A stretch of DNA of 7,812 bases from positions 1 through 7,812 of the forward strand of contig CANHWS010000166.1 of assembly GCA_947464365.1 (NCBI GenBank), written 5' to 3'. Every line of letters starts with the position of its first letter. Within the stretch, counting starts at the first letter, position 1. The notes beneath the pieces are model-generated. The model did no database searches, was not told where the DNA came from, and saw only the letters and a list, made by a program, of their open reading frames with translations. Positions 1 to 6,100 of this stretch are shown here, piece by piece. The stretch is from Cytophagaceae bacterium. GTDB taxonomy: Bacteria; Bacteroidota; Bacteroidia; Cytophagales; Flexibacteraceae. Position numbers and translations under genes: made by a program.

Positions 1-54
1 ACAGAAAGCCAACGATCAGATAGGGCCCCAGAACAACATACCGACATTCGGGCG

Positions 55-62
55 TAACTTTG
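55..62 (+). promoter_or_regulatory. Candidate Bacteroidota -7 promoter element for gcvP
   Basis: The octamer TAACTTTG matches the Bacteroidota sigma-ABfr -7 consensus TAnnTTTG exactly. It lies about 100 bases before the gcvP start, which would put transcription start near position 68-70 and give a 5' leader of roughly 95 nucleotides. The companion -33 TTG/TTTG box is not seen at the usual 17-23 base spacing (positions 29-37 read through AGAACAA), so the promoter would be half-conserved. The match is short and could be chance, but its place and orientation fit the only forward gene. Confidence 0.4.
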
Positions 63-89
63 CGGAGCCCAAAGGAAACAAATAGGTTA

Positions 90-134
90 GACCTCTGGTC
101 ATTGACCTATATTAGGTCCTGTAGGGCCTAGGAC
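90..134 (+). promoter_or_regulatory. Cluster of short inverted repeats in the gcvP leader
   Basis: Three small dyads sit side by side. GACC-TCT-GGTC spans 90-100. GACCTA-TAT-TAGGTC, perfect with 6-base arms, spans 104-118. GTCCT and AGGAC pair around a 9-base spacer at 116-134. The first two share the GACC/GGTC core and lie 14 bases apart (start to start), so they could be a tandem operator for a dimeric regulator. They could also be small hairpins in the 5' leader if transcription starts near 69. They do not resemble a glycine riboswitch aptamer. The function is inferred only. Confidence 0.3.
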
Positions 135-148
135 ACCAAAACTACAAT

Positions 149-168
149 CCCCCACCCTCCCCCGTATG
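149..168 (+). promoter_or_regulatory. gcvP translation start region without Shine-Dalgarno, C-rich
   Basis: The bases before the ATG at 166 are a near-pure C tract (149-163, 13 C in 15 bases, with one A and one T) followed by GT. There is no AGGAGG-like purine run in the ribosome-binding window. Leaders without a Shine-Dalgarno are common in Bacteroidota, but they are usually A-rich rather than C-rich. The ATG is still supported as the start because the conserved N-terminal motif FVERHIG follows at residues 11-17, as in other P-proteins. Confidence 0.45.
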
Positions 169-3066
169 AACCAGTCGCCGTTGCGCCGCACCCCATTCGT
201 AGAACGACATATAGGTACGGCCAGCACAACTGCCCAGGCAGCGATGCTCGAAGCCATAGGTGTTGACTCTGTAGAAACGCTAATCGCCCAAACAGTACCG
301 GCGAGTATTAGGCTCCCGAAACCACTCAACGTGCCCGCCGCCGTGACCGAGGACGAGTTTTTGGCTGAGTTCAGGACGATGATGGGTAAAAACGAGTTAT
401 ATCGTAGCCATATCGGGATGGGCTACTATGGCACTCATACGCCGACTGTAATCCTCCGGAACATCCTAGAGAATCCAGGGTGGTATACCGCGTATACTCC
501 CTACCAAGCCGAAATTGCACAAGGCCGGATGGAGGCCCTCATCAACTATCAAACGATGGTGATGGACCTAACCGGAATGCAGATCGCGAATGCTAGCCTA
601 TTGGACGAAGGCACAGCCGCTGCCGAGGCAATGACTATGCTGCATGGCCAACGGAAAGCAGCCAAAAAGAGTGCGAACACCTATTTTGTAAGCCATAATA
701 CACATCCTCAGACCATTGATCTGTTGTTGACAAGAGCCATTCCTGTCGGCATCAAGCTCGAGGTGGGGGACCTAGATAAACTGAACATCACTCGTGAGGA
801 TCTTTATGGTGTTATGCTCCAATATCCTGACACCCTAGGTGGCGTACAGGACTATACTGATTTCATCTCAGCTGCCCACGAACAGAATGTCTACGTTAGT
901 GTTGCTACTGACCTATTGGCCCTCACCGTTCTGAAATCGCCAGGCGAAATGGGTGCCGATGTTGCCCTAGGCTCGAGCCAACGTTTTGGCATCCCGATGG
1001 GTTTTGGCGGACCTCACGCAGCATTTTTTGCTACCCATGACGAGTTCAAGCGCCATATCCCTGGTCGCATTATTGGTATTTCGGTCGATGCCCAAGGTAA
1101 ACCTGCCTACCGCATGGCCTTGCAGACACGCGAGCAACATATCCGGCGCGAGAAGGCAACAAGCAATATTTGTACGGCCCAAGTGCTTTTGTCCGTTATG
1201 GCAGGCAGCTTTGCAGTCTATCACGGACCGGATGGGCTTAAACAGATTGCGCACAACACGAATCTCCTGACCAAAGCCCTAGCTGCTGGCGTCAAGGCTT
1301 TGGGGCTAGGGCTTGTTTCGGATCATTTCTTTGACACCATTACCATCAAAGATGCGTCTGTTGAAAAGGTCAAGACCTTAGCTGAAGCAGCAAAGATCAA
1401 TCTGCGCTACCATCAAGGTGGCCATATCGGCATTTCGCTTGATGAGACAAGTACAGTCTCCCACGTCCAAGTCTTGTTCGATATTCTGGCTGAGGCAAGT
1501 GGCAAAACCTGCCCTGCTGCCAAGACTTTGCTAGACCTAGCAACAGAGTCCACCAGCTGGAGCAAAGCGTTAGCCCGTACCTCAGCTTATATGACTCACC
1601 CAGTGTATCATAGCTACCATACGGAGCATGAAATGCTGCGCTACCTCAAGCGGCTAGAAAACAAAGACCTCAGTATGGTACATAGCATGATCTCCCTAGG
1701 GTCTTGCACAATGAAGTTAAACGCCACGACTGAGATGATTCCGGTCACTTGGCCAGAGGTTGGTGGCCTACACCCCTTTGCGCCTAGCAGCCAAACCAAA
1801 GGGTATCAGGAACTATTCAGCAACCTCGAGCGTTGGCTATCTGACATCACAGGTTTCCATGCTGTATCCTTGCAACCAAACAGTGGTGCACAAGGCGAAT
1901 ATGCAGGCCTGATGGTTATCAGAGCCTATCACCTAAGTCGTGGAGACCATCATCGTAATATAGCCCTGATCCCGAGCTCGGCACATGGCACCAATCCGGC
2001 AAGTGCTGTCATGGCTGGTATGCAGGTTGTTGTTGTCAAGTGTGACGCTGCAGGCAACGTGGACGTTGATGACCTATTAATGCAAGCCAACGCCCATAGG
2101 GACAACTTGGCCGCACTGATGGTTACCTATCCGAGTACACACGGTGTATTCGAAGAGCGCATCATCGAGATCTGTGAAATCATCCATGAGCGTGGTGGCC
2201 AAGTCTATATGGATGGCGCCAACATGAATGCACAAGTTGGCGTTACCAGCCCAGGGTTCATCGGCGCTGATGTCTGCCACCTCAACTTACATAAGACCTT
2301 CTGCATCCCACATGGTGGTGGTGGCCCAGGCATGGGTCCGATTGGTGTTGCCAAACACCTTGCACCATTTTTGCCAGGTCACACCGAAGTACAAACTGGT
2401 GGATCAGAGGCCATTTCGGCAATCTCGGCCGCACCATTTGGTAGTGCCAGTATCTTATCAATTAGCTATGCCTACATCCGGCTTATGGGACCTGATGGCC
2501 TCAAAGCTGCTACGGAGTATGCCATCCTGAACGCCAACTATATGAAGAAGCGTCTGGAGGAAGGTTATAGCATCTTGTATAGTGGTGCCAATGGCCGTTG
2601 TGCGCATGAAATGATTGTGGACTTCCGTGGCTTCAAAGCTGCCGGTGTCGAGGTCGAAGACGTGGCCAAACGCCTAATGGACTATGGTTTCCACGCACCG
2701 ACTGTGTCATTCCCTGTGGCGGGCACAATGATGATTGAACCAACCGAAAGCGAAACGAAGGAAGAACTCGATAGGTTCTGTGATGCCTTGCTTAGCATCC
2801 GTGCTGAGATTGAGGAGGTATTAACTGGTCAGGCCGATGCCAAGAACAACATTTTGAAACATGCGCCTCATACGGCCTCTGTCATCACTGCCGATGTATG
2901 GGACCGTCCATATAGCCGTCAGCGTGCTGCCTACCCACTAACTTACGTGCAGGATGCCAAGTTCTGGCCAACCGTCAGCAGAGTCGACAACGCTTATGGA
3001 GACCGTAACCTCGTCTGTAGCTGCCTACCAATGGAGGCATATGCTGAAGCTGAGGTGGTAGCGTAA
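166..3066 (+). CDS. gcvP: Glycine dehydrogenase (aminomethyl-transferring), P-protein of the glycine cleavage system
   Basis: This cytoplasmic PLP enzyme decarboxylates glycine and transfers the aminomethyl group to the lipoamide of GcvH. With GcvT and Lpd it yields CO2, NH3, NADH and methylene-tetrahydrofolate. The 966 residues match the full-length single-chain form (the E. coli protein is 957), with both GDC-P halves fused. Visible landmarks are FVERHIG (11-17), GMGYYGTHTP (84-93), TPYQAEIAQGR (111-121) and LLDEGTAAAEAM (145-156) in the N-terminal half. The C-terminal half has GSCTMKLN (512-519), QPNSGAQGEYAGL (570-582), SSAHGTNPAS (604-613), YMDGAN with the cofactor-ring Asp683, and LHKTF with the PLP Schiff-base Lys710 next to a glycine-rich loop. 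It ends with HAPHT (899-903) and YGDRNLVCSC (944-953). No frameshift or missing key residue is seen. No other gcv gene lies in the window. The gene appears monocistronic on its 3' side, ending 38 bases before a terminator hairpin. Confidence 0.98.
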   Translation: MNQSPLRRTPFVERHIGTASTTAQAAMLEAIGVDSVETLIAQTVPASIRLPKPLNVPAAVTEDEFLAEFRTMMGKNELYRSHIGMGYYGTHTPTVILRNILENPGWYTAYTPYQAEIAQGRMEALINYQTMVMDLTGMQIANASLLDEGTAAAEAMTMLHGQRKAAKKSANTYFVSHNTHPQTIDLLLTRAIPVGIKLEVGDLDKLNITREDLYGVMLQYPDTLGGVQDYTDFISAAHEQNVYVSVATDLLALTVLKSPGEMGADVALGSSQRFGIPMGFGGPHAAFFATHDEFKRHIPGRIIGISVDAQGKPAYRMALQTREQHIRREKATSNICTAQVLLSVMAGSFAVYHGPDGLKQIAHNTNLLTKALAAGVKALGLGLVSDHFFDTITIKDASVEKVKTLAEAAKINLRYHQGGHIGISLDETSTVSHVQVLFDILAEASGKTCPAAKTLLDLATESTSWSKALARTSAYMTHPVYHSYHTEHEMLRYLKRLENKDLSMVHSMISLGSCTMKLNATTEMIPVTWPEVGGLHPFAPSSQTKGYQELFSNLERWLSDITGFHAVSLQPNSGAQGEYAGLMVIRAYHLSRGDHHRNIALIPSSAHGTNPASAVMAGMQVVVVKCDAAGNVDVDDLLMQANAHRDNLAALMVTYPSTHGVFEERIIEICEIIHERGGQVYMDGANMNAQVGVTSPGFIGADVCHLNLHKTFCIPHGGGGPGMGPIGVAKHLAPFLPGHTEVQTGGSEAISAISAAPFGSASILSISYAYIRLMGPDGLKAATEYAILNANYMKKRLEEGYSILYSGANGRCAHEMIVDFRGFKAAGVEVEDVAKRLMDYGFHAPTVSFPVAGTMMIEPTESETKEELDRFCDALLSIRAEIEEVLTGQADAKNNILKHAPHTASVITADVWDRPYSRQRAAYPLTYVQDAKFWPTVSRVDNAYGDRNLVCSCLPMEAYAEAEVVA

Positions 3067-3104
3067 AGCATAAGTTTGGATCTAGTATTTGATTTGACGC
3101 AACA

Positions 3105-3132
3105 AAAAGGCCTAGGTAACCCTAGGCCTTTT
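3105..3132. terminator. Bidirectional intrinsic terminator between convergent genes
   Basis: A perfect inverted repeat has 12-base arms, AAAAGGCCTAGG (3105-3116) and CCTAGGCCTTTT (3121-3132), and a TAAC loop. The 8-base GC-rich stem is flanked by an A run (3104-3108) on the left and a T run (3129-3132) on the right. A transcript from either strand therefore ends in a strong stem followed by U residues: four U in the plus direction and five in the minus direction. It lies 38 bases after the gcvP stop and 26 bases after the stop of the opposing gene, so it can serve both. Confidence 0.88.
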
Positions 3133-3158
3133 CTTATGTCTACTTGGTAGTAACCTAC

Positions 3159-6100
3159 CTAATAACTACTCACTTTCACTACAGGCAATACAGTAGCCTG
3201 GTTTGAAGTACGGAGCCAATAGGTACCACCTGGCAGGGTCCGGACAAAGTCAACGATTTGGTCAGAAGCTTGAGCAGGCAAGCTGTTACTGACATTATGC
3301 AAGATACGACCAGTGGCATCTAACAGCTCCAGTTGGCAAGGTTCGTTGGACCTAAAGGGTAAGATGATTTTGGTATTAGCAGTAACAGGGTTCGGCCATA
3401 TTGCGACCTGCCCAACCTCTGATGAACGAGGCTGGATAACCGCAAACCAGGTCCCACTGATCATACCATTGTGATCTCGTTGCTGAAGCCTATAATATCG
3501 TTTGGAGGCCGCATCATTGAGCTCGACAGTTTCAGAATATCTGACTTGGTCTTTACCACGGTTAGCAGCCGGCACGAAAAGCACCTCTTGATATTGTAGG
3601 CCGTCATCACTACTGCTCAGTATAAACCCTTCGTTATCAAGCTCTTCTGTCGTGATCCAACTCAGATAATCTGCGGATCCAGCTCTATTGCCTCCAAAAT
3701 AGGTTAGCGTCACTGGCAAGGGATTTTCGTTATAGTTCCCACCAATCCCGAACTGAGAAAATGAGGTAAGGCCAGTGCGAGCGGCAATTGGTTCGGAGGC
3801 AACTCCAGTTGTAGGGATATGGGTTCCGAGCAGTGTCCAGGGAGCGCCCGCACTAGCACGTTTGACCAATACCAAGCGGTTAACATTATTTACGCCTAGG
3901 AATGAGGTCCCAGTAAGTGTGATGCCATAAGTTCCGCCTACCAAGCCGTCACCTGCTTCAATCTCCCAGATACCATTGGTACCCAGATTGCCTACAGTTA
4001 TGCCACCTTGGTCTAATGGGAAACCTGTCTCAGTAGGTCTGCCAGGTATAAACTGAGCAGTAAGTGTGCCCCCCGCACTTGGAGCTGACGAAAAAACGAC
4101 CTCAGCATTGCGCCTTGTTGCAGTTAGCCCGATCGGGAATTGATAGGTGGTTGCCGCATTACTGATCCAGCGCCTTAACAGACCAACTATAGCACCAGTG
4201 GAGTTGGATGGCAAAACCACATTGCCAGTGCTGATTGCTGATGTTCCGATCGTGAGCAGATTACCACCAAGATTGAGGTCTCCACTGCGCATCGTTAGGG
4301 TTCCAGCAATGGTGCGTGGTGCAGCTAGGGATACGAATGCCGGGTTATTAATTTCGACATTGAGCGGCCCAGAAGTGGCGGGCCACTCATCCCCTACTGT
4401 CTGGGACAAGTTACCTGCATATCGAAGGGCTCCTGCGCCGCCAAAAGCAAGCGTAAAACCCGCTTTATTTAGCGTTGCACCACCTGTCATATCCAGCAAT
4501 CCATCAACACTAAGGTTACCAACCATAGTTTTAGTGCTACTGCCCGCCAATGTAAGGTTGTTATACACAACACCTACTAAATTTTCAGTTCCTGTTTTGT
4601 TGTAGACAATCGTACCACCAAGCCGCCCTGATGTAGGTACACCATTCTGAAAGGTTAAAGTGGATACATTAAGGTCCGTTCCATCCGTATAAAGGGTACC
4701 GGCATCAACCCTAAATGTCTTGGTCCCGCTACCAGATAAGTTGATTGGTTGGTTATTGAGGTATGTAGTGCCAGCTATTTGCCAAAAACGAGCAGTGCCA
4801 GAGCCGTTGTCAAGGATGTAACTATGGTCAATCCGAAAGTCACCTGACGGTTTGTTGATCGTCAGGAACTGGAAGTAAATAGGTGAGGAGGAGGTGCCAG
4901 CCAACATCTGATTACCTGCCCCATTAAATGTCACAGCCCTCGAGTTACCAAAAAAGGCAAAACCAGTGTTGACGTAAAAGTTGCCGCCCACGTTCAGATC
5001 TCCCCCAAGCTGGTTGCTGAGGTAGAGCCCCCCGTTGAGGACAATATCCCCATCCACCGAAAAGGGTGCGGTCATCCGGCTGCCTGACTCGTTCATGCTA
5101 ACTGCACTATTAAAGTCAATGGTAAGGTCCCCTCTCATGGTGCGGGTTACAGTCGGCAGGCTACCACCAATGTTGACCAAGGTCGCAAAACTTGCCCTTA
5201 CGTTATACGGATTGCTCCACTCAACTGTGATGTTGTAGGTGCCTCCCGAGCGATAATTAAGGGTACTACCCACCGCATAAGTCGGCCCAGATGTGACACA
5301 ATAACTACCAGTGTACATGGATAAGGTGCCATTGATGGTGCTACCATTCCCAAAATTGATCCCACACAATCCGGCGGGGATTATGTCAACATCAAAAAGC
5401 CCAATTGTGCCTTTGATGATATGGACAGCACTGCTAGAGCCTGCAAACACAACCTTACCGCTGCTATGCACAAACGACCCAAGGCTATAGAGGGTTGTAT
5501 CAGTGCTAGAGATGGTTATCGTGAGGGTGCGCCCGCCGAGATCAAAGCTAGTGCCGGGACCTACATAAAACCCTCTGATGTTGGTGGCAGCATCAAGAGT
5601 GACCGCCGTACCAGCACCAATCGTCGCTAGGCGCATGTTGCTAAGGCCAGGTACAACACCAACGTTTTGTGCCCCACCTCCGTTGAAGTCAATGATACCT
5701 GTGTTGAAATTGCGTGTTGTGGTTGCAAGGCTAGTTGCTATCCCCCCAACATTACCAATACGCAGGATTCCACCGTTCAGATTGATGGCACCGGCCCCTG
5801 TGATGGTATTGGTACCTAAGGCGAAGATCCCGTTGTTGAGGTTAAACGAGTTTCCACCGTTGATGACCAAGTTGCGGTTCAGGGTGGTGGTATAGGCACT
5901 TGCATCGACATAGATGGCGCCTATCTGAGCAGGGCTCGTTGGTAGCTCGTTATCTGTGGTCAGGTTTTGGCTATTGCCATAGCTAATGATGACGGCACCA
6001 CCAAAGGCAGGAGGAGTTACAAAGGTGCCAGCCTGCCTGAAGACAGTTGCCCCGGTGCTTATAGTTAGATTACCTGCAGGATTGATGGTTCCTGTTGGGC

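Noticed and set aside
63..165. Possible glycine riboswitch upstream of gcvP
   Set aside because: The leader is only about 100 bases and lacks recognisable aptamer core sequences. Its short dyads do not form the expected multi-helix junction by eye.
967..1270. Overlapping open frames on both strands inside gcvP
   Set aside because: They overlap strongly conserved gcvP coding sequence, have no family motifs and no independent start signals.
166..3066. Frequent CTAG tetramers, including several CCTAGG, in gcvP and elsewhere
   Set aside because: CTAG is avoided in enterobacteria, but by eye its frequency here is near what random sequence would give. It is not evidence of a special element.
3071..3078. 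TAAGTTTG, a second perfect match to the TAnnTTTG promoter element
   Set aside because: It lies just after the gcvP stop and points into the terminator and the opposing gene. There is no forward gene for it to drive, so it is most likely chance.
3146..3159. Small dyad GGTAG and CTACC around a TAAC loop, next to the surface-protein stop codon
   Set aside because: The arms are only 5 bases and no U-run follows. The neighbouring 12-base-arm hairpin explains termination better.
4147..4605. A 152-codon open frame on the plus strand, opposite the large surface-protein gene
   Set aside because: It and similar plus-strand frames between 5035 and 7539 are antisense shadows of a repeat gene with biased codon use. 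Their translations are Pro/Val/Leu-rich without domain motifs, and the minus frame is clearly the real one.
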